Under the pieces are notes generated by a model that did no database searches, had not been told where the DNA came from, and saw nothing but the letters and a program-made list of their open reading frames with translations. This document shows, one piece after another, positions 1 to 6,881 of a stretch of 11,878 bases of DNA. Every line of letters starts with the position of its first letter. The first letter of the stretch is position 1. Both the position numbers and the translations under genes were made by a program. Source of the DNA: an uncultured Actinomyces sp. (GTDB taxonomy: Bacteria > Actinomycetota > Actinomycetes > Actinomycetales > Actinomycetaceae); NCBI GenBank assembly GCA_900556405.1, contig USPB01000041.1, positions 1 through 11,878 of the forward strand, given 5' to 3'.

Positions 1-32
1 CCTAGGGTAGCCCACCGCGTTACCGTGGAGTT

Positions 33-968
33 ATGAGTCTTGATCTACCTCTCGTTCGCGGTCACGTTGATCCAGCGGTCGCGCTGCGCGATTCCGTGGC
101 TCCTGCCGCCCTCGTGCGCGCCGGTGAGGCCGATGCCATCGTCGTTGACGCTGCCGGTTTCGTCCTCCTCGACGAGGCCGGGGAGCGTCGCGCGGATACC
201 CCGGTCCTGCGGCGTCTGAGCGGGGATGAGGCAGTGCGCGGCCTCGAGGGGGCCACTGCCTCGTTCATCGGGGTGGCGGGTGGACGCAGCGTCGTCGCGA
301 TCGAGACCAGCCGGGACGAGGTCCGAGGTCACTGGGAGCACCTGCGCGCGGTTGGGTGGCGCCTCGATGGCGACGATGCGGCCCTGGCGCTAACCGCGCT
401 CGCTCTGGCGGGGTGGCATGCCAATTACCGCCACTGCCCGCGTTGTGGGGCGGCGGTGCAGCTTGTGTCCGGCGGATGGGCCGCGCGATGTGAAACGTGC
501 GACCGCCTGGAGTATCCGCGCCAGGATCCGGCGATCATCGTCCTGGTCCAGGATCACGATGGGCGCGTGCTCCTCGCGCATAACGCGCTGTGGCAGCCCG
601 GTTTCGTCTCGATCATCGCCGGCTATGTCGAGGCCGGAGAATCTCCGGATGTGACGGTTGCGCGTGAGGTCGCCGAGGAGGTCGGCGTCGATATCGAGAG
701 GCCCACGTACGTTGCGACGCAGCCCTGGCCTTTCGGGCGCTCCCAGATGATGGGATACCGTGCGCGAACCCTCGAGGCGCACCCGACACCGCAGGCGGAC
801 GGCGTGGAAATCGAGTGGGCGCGCTTCTACAGTCGCGAGGAGCTGACGCGCGCGCTCGAATCCGGTGAGATCAGCGCGCCCGGTCGCGCCTCGATCGCTT
901 ACGCGCTCCTTCGGGAATGGTATGGCGCCGACCTGCCGAGCGGGCCCGAGGGTGCGGGACGCAAGTGA
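33..968 (+). CDS. nudC: NAD(+) diphosphatase / NADH pyrophosphatase (Nudix hydrolase NudC)
   Basis: This 311-residue protein should hydrolyse NAD(H) to NMN(H) and AMP in the cytoplasm; NudC family members also remove NAD caps from RNA 5' ends. The N-terminal half (about 1-125) is the weakly conserved NudC lead domain. A zinc ribbon follows with four cysteines (C135, C138, C153, C156), then YPRQDP at 161-166. A complete Nudix box runs from G197 to V219, including AGES, the REVAEEVG core and its catalytic glutamates. The downstream signature TQPWPFGRS (229-237) corresponds to the NudC hallmark SQPWPFPxS, which separates this subfamily from other Nudix enzymes; here it carries S-to-T and P-to-G changes. 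Length is normal for actinobacterial NudC. The helicase gene starts 26 nt downstream, so the two probably form an operon. The start is ATG 33: GGAG at 27-30 lies only 2 nt away, too close for a good Shine-Dalgarno site, and TACCGT at 21-26 could be a -10 element for a leaderless transcript. Confidence 0.95.
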   Translation: MSLDLPLVRGHVDPAVALRDSVAPAALVRAGEADAIVVDAAGFVLLDEAGERRADTPVLRRLSGDEAVRGLEGATASFIGVAGGRSVVAIETSRDEVRGHWEHLRAVGWRLDGDDAALALTALALAGWHANYRHCPRCGAAVQLVSGGWAARCETCDRLEYPRQDPAIIVLVQDHDGRVLLAHNALWQPGFVSIIAGYVEAGESPDVTVAREVAEEVGVDIERPTYVATQPWPFGRSQMMGYRARTLEAHPTPQADGVEIEWARFYSREELTRALESGEISAPGRASIAYALLREWYGADLPSGPEGAGRK

Positions 969-994
969 GCGTGGGCGATGCAAGAATGGGGGCC

Positions 995-3010
995 ATGAAC
1001 CCCGAGGAACTGCTGAACGCCCTGGATCCTGATCAGCGCGCCGTCGCCACGCAGGTGGCCGGGCCGCTCGCCGTTCTGGCCGGTGCGGGCACAGGTAAAA
1101 CTCGCGCGATTACGTACCGCATCGCCTACGGGGCGGCCGTCGGCGCCTTCGATCCATCGAACGTCTTGGCCGTGACCTTCACGCAGCGCGCGGCCTTCGA
1201 AATGCGCCATCGCCTGGCGCAGTTGGGGGTCCCGAAGGCGCAGGCACGTACCTTCCACTCCGCGGCGCTGCGCCAGCTGCGCCACTTCTGGCCCACCGTC
1301 GTGGGCGGGCCGCTGCCCGACGTCATCCCGCATAAGGCATCCCTCGTTGCGGCCTCAGCCGCTCGCCTGGGGATCACGATCGACCGCACGAACGTACGCG
1401 ATATCGCGGCCGAGGTCGAATGGGCGAAGGTGTCGATGGTCGACGCCGCGCACTACGCGTCGCGTGTGGCTCGCCTGCGACGTGACGTGCCCGCCGGGCT
1501 GGACGCGGGCGACATGGCGCGCCTCCTCGACGTGTATGAGGATGCGAAGAACGAGCGCGGTGTCATCGACTTTGAGGACATCCTCATCTACCTGTGTGGC
1601 ATGCTGCAGGAACGCGCGGACGTCGCCTCCATCGTGCGCAAGCAATACCGCTCCTTCGTGGTCGACGAGTTCCAGGATGTCAACCTCCTCCAGGCCCGTC
1701 TGCTCGACCTGTGGCTGGGCGGTCGCCACGATGTGTGCGTCGTCGGCGATGTCGCGCAGACCATTTATTCCTTCACGGGGGCGTCCCCGGATTACTTGAC
1801 GGGTTTTGGGCGCAAGCACCCCGGTGCTCGCATCGTGGAGCTGACCCGCGACTATCGTTCGACTCCGCAGATCGTCAGCGTGGCCAATGATGTCCTGGCA
1901 CGCTCATCCCAGCGCGAGGGCACGGTGCGCCTGTCGAGCCAGCGCGAGGGCGGCGCCCAGGTCACCTATCGGACCTACGACGATGATCGCGCCGAGGCGG
2001 AGGGCGTTGCGGCCTCGATCGCCGACCTCATCGACGCGGGGATGGCTCCCCATTCGATTGCCGTCCTCATGCGCACCAACGGCCAGTCCCAGGCTTTCGA
2101 AGAGGCGCTGGGTGCGCGCGGAATCCCCGTGGCCGTCGCAGGAGGCAAGCCCTTCTTTGCGCGCGACGACGTGCGTACCGCCATCTCGCGTCTGCGTGCC
2201 GCGGCGGCGGCAGCAACCGATGAGGGGAGCGTGGGCGAGATCGTGCGCGACGTCCTGTCGGGCGTCGGCTGGGCGCCCGAGGCCCCCTCCGGTCAGGCGG
2301 GGTCCGAGCGCTGGTCGAACATGAACGCGATCGTCGGCTGGGCGGATGACAGTCAGGCGCAGACGCTGCCAGCCTTCGTCGCCGAACTCGACGAGCGCGT
2401 CGCCTATCAGGTCGAACCAGACAAGGCGGGAGTCGAGCTCGCCACCATCCACGCGGCCAAGGGCCTCGAATGGGACGCCGTCTTCCTCGTTGGCGTCGCC
2501 GAGGGCCTGCTGCCGATCTCCTACGCAAAGACAGCCGCGGCGCGCGAGGAAGAACGTCGCCTGCTGTACGTGGCGATCACGCGTGCGCGCGACCTGCTGA
2601 CCGTGTCGTGGGCGCGCTCGCGGGGGGCCGATGGGCGCGGCAAGCGCAAGCGCAGTCGCCTGCTCGACGGTATCTGGCCAGAGGAGGCGCGTGTGGGCGC
2701 CCCCAAGAAGAGGGCTCGTGCCTCCACGCGTGCCCTCAACCAGGCCTTCGAAGAGGAGGCCTCGCCCCAGGCGATCGAGCTCTTTGGGCGTCTCAAGGCC
2801 TGGCGTCTCGAGGTGTCGCGCCAGGCGGGGGTGCCGCCCTTTGCGGTCTTCACGGATCAGACGCTGCGCGACATCGCGCAGGCCATGCCTAAGAACACGA
2901 CTCAGCTGCGCGTCATTCGCGGCATCGGAGACGTGAAGGTGCAGCGCTTCGCCGCTCCCGTTCTCGCGCTTGTGCGCGGCGAAGAAGTCATCGTCGACGA
3001 AGGGGCGTGA
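995..3010 (+). CDS. uvrD2: UvrD2-type superfamily 1 DNA helicase with C-terminal HRDC domain
   Basis: A 671-residue ATP-dependent 3'-5' DNA translocase/helicase of the UvrD/PcrA group, expected to act in DNA repair or replication maintenance. Visible SF1A motifs, numbered from ATG 995: Walker A AGAGTGKT (29-36), motif Ia VTFTQRAAFEM (60-70), Walker B VVDEFQD (222-228), motif III GDVAQTIYSFTGA (251-263), motif IV TRDYRS (284-289), motif V TIHAAKGLEWD (484-494) and motif VI YVAITRAR (525-532). The C-terminus (about 594-662) looks like an HRDC domain, as in mycobacterial UvrD2, which also neighbours nudC. The basic linker between the helicase core and HRDC (about 540-592) contains no cysteine, so the tetracysteine module described for mycobacterial UvrD2 is absent. 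Start choice is uncertain: ATG 995 follows a G-rich stretch and begins directly before the conserved LDPDQRAVA region, but in-frame ATG 986 and GTG 965 (overlapping the nudC stop) are possible. The 3' end overlaps the opposite-strand gene by 23 nt. Confidence 0.93.
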   Translation: MNPEELLNALDPDQRAVATQVAGPLAVLAGAGTGKTRAITYRIAYGAAVGAFDPSNVLAVTFTQRAAFEMRHRLAQLGVPKAQARTFHSAALRQLRHFWPTVVGGPLPDVIPHKASLVAASAARLGITIDRTNVRDIAAEVEWAKVSMVDAAHYASRVARLRRDVPAGLDAGDMARLLDVYEDAKNERGVIDFEDILIYLCGMLQERADVASIVRKQYRSFVVDEFQDVNLLQARLLDLWLGGRHDVCVVGDVAQTIYSFTGASPDYLTGFGRKHPGARIVELTRDYRSTPQIVSVANDVLARSSQREGTVRLSSQREGGAQVTYRTYDDDRAEAEGVAASIADLIDAGMAPHSIAVLMRTNGQSQAFEEALGARGIPVAVAGGKPFFARDDVRTAISRLRAAAAAATDEGSVGEIVRDVLSGVGWAPEAPSGQAGSERWSNMNAIVGWADDSQAQTLPAFVAELDERVAYQVEPDKAGVELATIHAAKGLEWDAVFLVGVAEGLLPISYAKTAAAREEERRLLYVAITRARDLLTVSWARSRGADGRGKRKRSRLLDGIWPEEARVGAPKKRARASTRALNQAFEEEASPQAIELFGRLKAWRLEVSRQAGVPPFAVFTDQTLRDIAQAMPKNTTQLRVIRGIGDVKVQRFAAPVLALVRGEEVIVDEGA

Positions 3011-3890
3011 GCGAGGAAGCGAGCCCGTCGATGCCGCACACGCACTCGGTTGCGGGCTCCACCTCTTCGACGCGCACCGACCCGTCCTCGCCAATCGTCG
3101 CGACCTGCGCGCACTGCGATTCGGTGAGCGTCCCCGAGGCGAAGTCCATGACCAGTTGGCCGATGCGTTGAGCGGCCGCAAAGTGCGCGAGCAGAGCCAG
3201 TGGCGCGAGCGGCCAGCTTTCCAGCTCACGCAGGTGTGCCAGGTGGAACGGGTCCGCTGCAGCGCGTGCGTGCTGCGAGCACTGGTAGCAGGGGGTGAGA
3301 CCCGGGATGACGAACGGGCCCACTTCGTAGGAGTGTTCGCCGCGCGTGACGATGAGGTGCGCAGCATCGTGCGCGGTCAGCTCGAAGGGGATACCTGGGT
3401 CGACGACCCGATCCGCGGAAACGATCGAAAGCTCGGGTGTTCCCTGTGCGTAGAGCTGCGAGAGTGGGATGAGATCACGCAGGGTGCGGCGCACCGCCCG
3501 ATGGCGCGGTGTGCCCGTGTAGTGGCCTCCGAACACGCGGTCCCAATCCTCGTCGACCAGGGTGTGGGTCTCAATCGATAGTGACAGTGAGAACGTGTCG
3601 ACGAGGCTGTGGAGGGCAAGGAGGGTCGCGGGCACTGCCCCGACGATGCCGAGTGCAAGGTGGGGGAGTGCTTCGCGACAATCCGTCAGGCGCGCCTGGG
3701 TGAGGGCCGCGAGAAGCTCCGGCGAGGCCTGGGTCTCCTCACGCTCGCGGGCGGGGTGCGCCTGATTGCTGAGCCAGATCTGGTCGCCCGCGTGCAAGTT
3801 GTCGAGCAGGACGTGTCGGCTACGGTCGCCGCCGACTTGGACGCTGCCCGGGCCGCGCCAGAGGATCGCCGTATTGTGTGCCAGGTTCAT
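2988..3890 (-). CDS. ThiF/E1-fold protein of the TOMM leader-binding (cyclodehydratase C-like) type
   Basis: A 300-residue protein resembling the E1-like 'bacteriocin biosynthesis cyclodehydratase / TOMM precursor leader peptide-binding' family. The middle has a Rossmann-like strand-glycine-helix, LGIVGAVPATLLALHSLV (80-97), followed by an acidic VDEDWDRVF (112-120) and GTPRHRAVRRTL (126-137), which look like worn versions of the E1 nucleotide site. GPFVIPG (191-197) leads into CYQC (201-204), and CVC lies at 283-285; together these could form the Cys4 zinc site usual in E1-like proteins. The canonical GxGxxG and the ATP-contacting Lys are not clearly present, so adenylation is doubtful. No YcaO-like gene or short precursor peptide gene was seen nearby, so a thiazole/oxazole-peptide role is not supported here. 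The start is ATG 3890, because GAAGGAGA lies 5 nt upstream; an in-frame ATG at 3947 lacks such a site. Family assignment is moderate and function unknown. It may be the counterpart of M. tuberculosis Rv3196 by position. Confidence 0.8.
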   Translation of the reverse strand: MNLAHNTAILWRGPGSVQVGGDRSRHVLLDNLHAGDQIWLSNQAHPAREREETQASPELLAALTQARLTDCREALPHLALGIVGAVPATLLALHSLVDTFSLSLSIETHTLVDEDWDRVFGGHYTGTPRHRAVRRTLRDLIPLSQLYAQGTPELSIVSADRVVDPGIPFELTAHDAAHLIVTRGEHSYEVGPFVIPGLTPCYQCSQHARAAADPFHLAHLRELESWPLAPLALLAHFAAAQRIGQLVMDFASGTLTESQCAQVATIGEDGSVRVEEVEPATECVCGIDGLASSLTPLRRR

Positions 3891-4000
3891 GTTAGTCTCC
3901 TTCGGTTTGTACCTGATGGAGCCATGATGAACCTCAATGGCAATCACGCGAAGGCGTTTGGAAAATCTGTGGAAAACTTGTCAGATCTCTTTAGAACGTC
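3891..4000. other. AT-rich spacer with two TGGAAAA repeats and a DnaA-box-like nonamer
   Basis: This 110-nt spacer between two minus-strand genes contains a distinctly AT-richer patch (about 3955-4000) than its surroundings. TGGAAAA occurs at 3959-3965 and 3970-3976, an 11-bp period. The second copy lies within TGTGGAAAA (3968-3976), whose complement TTTTCCACA fits the relaxed DnaA-box pattern TTWTNCACA. No clear -35/-10 pair toward the E1-like gene and no terminator hairpin were seen. Confidence 0.3.
3896..3903 (-). promoter_or_regulatory. Ribosome binding site fixing the start of the E1-like gene
   Basis: On the minus strand the octamer GAAGGAGA ends 5 nt before ATG 3890. It is a strong match to the anti-Shine-Dalgarno complement and selects this ATG over the in-frame ATG 57 nt further upstream. 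Confidence 0.8.
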
Positions 4001-5467
4001 TCAGTTCGTCTCGCCCGGATCGTCCGCTTCCTCCGCGTCCGATGACGACTCATCCGAGCCGGCCGAGGCCTCGTCCTCGGGCTGCAGGCCGTCCGCCCAA
4101 CCGAGCGTCCCGTCGAGAAGAGAGGTCAGTGCAGCGTCGATATCCGCGTCCTCCTCCGCAGCCGCACGGCGCAGGGTCAGGAACGTGTCGGGCGTGGCCA
4201 GCTCGGTCTCCGTGGGCACCATGTCCGGATGTGACCACAGGGCTTCGCGGGCCTCGCGACCGCCGTCCGCCTCCACCAGGGTGAAGATGGACGCGGCCCC
4301 GCGAGCCTGACGCGGGCGCATCTTCAGTCCCATGAGAGTCCCCAGGATCTCTTCGGCGGGACCGCCCGAGGCGCGCCGACGGCGCATCATTTCGCGCAGC
4401 GCATCCGCGTGGGGCAGGTAGGGCAGGGTGGCCTGGGCCGAAACGACCTCGACCCAGCCCTCGATGAGGGCGAGCATTGTCTCCAGGCGCGTGAGAGCGC
4501 GGCGCTGGTCCGGCGTCGTGGACAGCGCAAACACGCCGCCGCTGAGCGCCGATTCCACGGACTGCGGATCCGAGGGGTCAACTGATCGGGCGGCCTCGGT
4601 GATTGCCTCTGTGTCGATTGCGATCTGCGAGGCGTAGCGCTCGACGGCGCGCACAAGGTCGCCCTCGAGCCACGGGACGGACGCGAAGAGGCGCCGGTGC
4701 GCAGCCTCGCGTACGGCGAGGAACTGGCGCACCTCGTCGAAAGGGACGTCGAGCCCCTCGGAGAACTGGGCGATGTTGTGGGGGAGGAGAGCCGCGTGCG
4801 AGGTATCCGACAGGGGAATGCCCGTGTCAAACGTGCCGAAAGATTCGCCCGCCAGAGCAGCCAGGACGCGTGAAATCTGAGCGGAGAACATCATCGCCGA
4901 CAGGCGCGGCATCATCTCCTGTGTCTTGCCGAGCATCGCCGCCATGCCGTCGGGAAGCGAAGCGGAACCGTCGAGGCCGCCCTGCCCGAACTGCTCAGAC
5001 AGTGCTGCAGACAGCGCGCGCGACACGTTCAGGGCAATCGGCTCGCAGATGCGCTTCCAGGTGGGGATCGTGTTTTCGACCCACGACACCCTGCTCCACA
5101 CATTGCGCGTCACCGGACCCGAGGAGAAATCCGTAACCGCGTCGAGCCACAGGTCCGCGACCGTCATCGCCTGACGTGCAGCCTCTGCCTCGGTGGCCGT
5201 GGGGGCAGGGTCGCCGCTGGCGTAAGCGGCCTGCTTCGCGCCGTCCTCCACCAGGCGCCAATTGACCGGGCCGGCCGTCGTGTTCATGAGGAACTGGAAC
5301 TGGCCCATCGCGGCGCGCATGCGCGCAGGATCGGAAAACTCTGCGGGCAGGTTCGCGGGGTCAAAGCCCTGCGCCTGTAGCGCGCGAGCGGCCTCGGCCG
5401 CGGCCTCGTCGCCCAACACGGAGCGCAGGAAATCCTCAAAGGGGGTGCCGGACTCGTTCTCGTTCAT
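4001..5467 (-). CDS. DUF2342 / zincin_2-family protein ('zinc-dependent metalloprotease') with degenerate HExxH
   Basis: A 488-residue cytoplasmic protein with no signal peptide or membrane segment, matching the actinobacterial DUF2342 family usually annotated as putative hydrolase, zinc-dependent metalloprotease or F420-biosynthesis-associated protein (M. tuberculosis Rv3195 is the likely counterpart). Recognisable family blocks are GPVNWRLVEDGAKQAA (66-81), the Trp-rich VWSRVSWVENTIPTWK (123-138), LAVREAAHRRLFASVPWL (250-267), LALIEGWVEVV (332-342), LGTLMGLKMRPRQARGAA (375-392) and ALWSHPDMVPT (409-419). In a true zincin the third block would carry HExxH; here it reads R253-E254-A-A-H257, so the first histidine is absent. 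E336 of IEGW could be the third-ligand position. The C-terminus (460-488) is an acidic Ser/Glu-rich tail. The start ATG 5467 has no Shine-Dalgarno sequence; TAGGCT six bases upstream may be a -10 element of a leaderless mRNA. The E1-like gene follows 110 nt downstream on the same strand. Family assignment is confident; protease activity is doubtful. Confidence 0.85.
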   Translation of the reverse strand: MNENESGTPFEDFLRSVLGDEAAAEAARALQAQGFDPANLPAEFSDPARMRAAMGQFQFLMNTTAGPVNWRLVEDGAKQAAYASGDPAPTATEAEAARQAMTVADLWLDAVTDFSSGPVTRNVWSRVSWVENTIPTWKRICEPIALNVSRALSAALSEQFGQGGLDGSASLPDGMAAMLGKTQEMMPRLSAMMFSAQISRVLAALAGESFGTFDTGIPLSDTSHAALLPHNIAQFSEGLDVPFDEVRQFLAVREAAHRRLFASVPWLEGDLVRAVERYASQIAIDTEAITEAARSVDPSDPQSVESALSGGVFALSTTPDQRRALTRLETMLALIEGWVEVVSAQATLPYLPHADALREMMRRRRASGGPAEEILGTLMGLKMRPRQARGAASIFTLVEADGGREAREALWSHPDMVPTETELATPDTFLTLRRAAAEEDADIDAALTSLLDGTLGWADGLQPEDEASAGSDESSSDAEEADDPGETN

Positions 5468-5588
5468 GAGCTCAGCCTAGCGAGCACTCGTGCGACTCAG
5501 CTGGCAAATCCCTGCGAAAACGCTGAGAGCTGAACGCGCTGGGCCCGGCGCGCGTGCAACCGCGCCGTGCGTGGGACACAATGACACG
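5468..5588. promoter_or_regulatory. Divergent intergenic region with an 18-bp near-palindrome
   Basis: These 121 nt separate the divergently transcribed zincin-like and Lon-like protease genes and must hold both promoters. Toward the zincin-like gene, TAGGCT (5474-5479, minus strand) sits exactly 6 nt before the ATG, the layout of a leaderless transcript. Toward the protease gene no convincing -35/-10 pair was seen. Bases 5535-5552 (CGCGCTGGGCCCGGCGCG) form an 18-bp palindrome with one mismatched pair and could be an operator, but short GC palindromes are common by chance at this base composition. Confidence 0.35.
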
Positions 5589-6782
5589 ATGAGTGACACG
5601 CGCATGACCTCGTCAGTCGACAATCTCCTGCCCTTCGAGCAGACTCCGACGAAACGTACACCGATCATCAGCTGGCGTATCCTCACGGCCATCCTGGCTG
5701 CCCTCGCGATGGTCGTGATCCTTTTTGTGATCCCCGTTCCCTTCGTGGTCAATAGCCCCGGCCCGACCTTCAACGTGTTGGGGTCGGACAAGGGTGTCCC
5801 GGTCCTCGAGATCGACGGGACTGACCCGGCGACGGGAGAACCGGTCGAGCAGGATGAGCCCGAGTCCGCTTCGTATCTCGATCCCGCGAAGCCCGGGCAG
5901 GGGCAGCTGCGCATGGTGACGGTCTCCGAGTCGGGCAGTCCGGACTCCCGCCTGAATTTCGCTCAGCTCATCGCCGCGTACTTCGACCCTCATAGCAAGA
6001 TCATGGACTACGAGTCGGTGTATCCCGAAGGGACCACACGCCAGCAGGTAAGCGACGCTCAGCTGGCCATGATGCGTAACTCGCAGACGACGTCCCAGGT
6101 CGCAGCCCTCGAGTACCTGGGATGGGACGTTCCCGCGACCGTCACTATCGAGGGGGCGGTGGAGGGATCGAACGCCGAGGGGATCGTCGAGCAGGGCGAT
6201 ATCTTGCGCGCCATCACCACTCCGGACGGGACCCGCCACGAGGTCGCGGACGCCGTCACGCCTTTCTCGCTCATGCGCACGGTTCCCGCGGGATCGACGA
6301 TGACGCTGACGGTCGAGAGGAACGGTGAGACTCAGGATCTCTCCTTCGACTCCGTGGCAGCATCGGCGACGGAAAGCGGCTCGAAGCTGGGTATCTACCT
6401 CTCCGTCGATCCTTCCCTGCCTGTCACCATCAGCGTCAACATCGAGGGTGTGGGAGGCCCGAGCGCCGGCATGATGTTCTCGCTGGGCATCATCGATCGC
6501 CTCACCCCCGGAGATATGACCGGCGGTAATTCGATCGCGGGCACCGGAACCATGTCCTATGACGGCCAGGTCGGCGCCATTGGAGGCATCCAGCAGAAGC
6601 TGTGGGGCGCACACCGCGACGGGGCCCAGTGGTTCCTCGCCCCTTCCACAAACTGCGACGAGGTCATCGGACATGTCCCCGACGGCATGCGCGTCGTCTC
6701 GGTGTCCACCCTCGACGAAGCAGTCTCCGCCGTTCACTCGATCGCCGATGGCACCGGGGATAGCCTGCCGACCTGCCAGTAG
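5589..6782 (+). CDS. Membrane-anchored PDZ and Lon-like (S16) serine protease, YlbL/Rv3194c type
   Basis: A 397-residue protein with a short cytoplasmic N-terminus, one membrane helix (about 29-50) and an extracytoplasmic body. After the helix comes NSPGPTFNVLG (55-65), typical of this family. A PDZ-like domain spans about 166-253 (GIVEQGDILRAI is its carboxylate-binding region). The Lon proteolytic domain covers about 265-380 with the Ser-Lys dyad: Ser292 in GGPSAGM and Lys337 in GIQQKLWGA. TGTMSYDGQVGAIGGI (318-333) is the expected block between them. Both catalytic residues are present, so it is probably active; the substrate is unknown, and related Firmicutes proteins have been linked to membrane-protein quality control. 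The start is ATG 5589, with a weak GGGAC about 11 nt upstream. ATG 5604 is an alternative, and upstream in-frame ATG 5490 would add a non-hydrophobic extension unlike the family. Transcribed divergently from the zincin-like gene, and convergent with the PPA1309-family gene across a hairpin. Confidence 0.9.
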   Translation: MSDTRMTSSVDNLLPFEQTPTKRTPIISWRILTAILAALAMVVILFVIPVPFVVNSPGPTFNVLGSDKGVPVLEIDGTDPATGEPVEQDEPESASYLDPAKPGQGQLRMVTVSESGSPDSRLNFAQLIAAYFDPHSKIMDYESVYPEGTTRQQVSDAQLAMMRNSQTTSQVAALEYLGWDVPATVTIEGAVEGSNAEGIVEQGDILRAITTPDGTRHEVADAVTPFSLMRTVPAGSTMTLTVERNGETQDLSFDSVAASATESGSKLGIYLSVDPSLPVTISVNIEGVGGPSAGMMFSLGIIDRLTPGDMTGGNSIAGTGTMSYDGQVGAIGGIQQKLWGAHRDGAQWFLAPSTNCDEVIGHVPDGMRVVSVSTLDEAVSAVHSIADGTGDSLPTCQ

Positions 6783-6827
6783 CGCTCGTTAGCCCGCCCG
6801 CCGCCTTCGGTCAGGTGGGTGCGACAG

Positions 6828-6869
6828 GGCCCCGGCCTCGTCCTTGTGGTCCGGGACGAGGCCGGGGCC
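6828..6869. terminator. Bidirectional terminator-like hairpin between convergent genes
   Basis: A perfect 16-bp stem pairs GGCCCCGGCCTCGTCC (6828-6843) with its exact complement at 6854-6869 around a 10-nt loop, with a G-T pair possible at the base. It lies between the stop of the Lon-like protease gene (6782) and the stop of the PPA1309-family gene (6882), so it can serve both strands. Neither side has a U tract, which is usual for actinobacterial hairpin terminators. Confidence 0.85.
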
Positions 6870-6881
6870 TCCTCGTGATTC

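Noticed and set aside
917..994. N-terminal extension of the helicase to ATG 917
   Set aside because: It would overlap nudC by 52 nt, and the added residues are Arg-rich and non-conserved in appearance. Starts at 995, 986 or 965 fit better.
965..1010. LexA/SOS box upstream of the helicase gene
   Set aside because: No GAAC-N4-GTTC type palindrome is present near the start, so SOS control is not supported.
1904..3367. A 487-codon minus-strand open frame opposite the helicase gene
   Set aside because: It is antisense to clear SF1 helicase motifs and the E1-like gene region in another frame; its Arg/Ala/Ser-rich translation resembles no protein family.
2988..3890. A thiazole/oxazole-modified peptide (RiPP) gene cluster
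   Set aside because: Only the E1-like protein is present. Neighbours are core repair and protease genes, and no YcaO or precursor peptide was found in the window.
5490..5588. Upstream ATG 5490 for the Lon-like protease
   Set aside because: It would add 33 hydrophilic, Ala/Arg-rich residues before the membrane anchor and consume most of the divergent promoter region.
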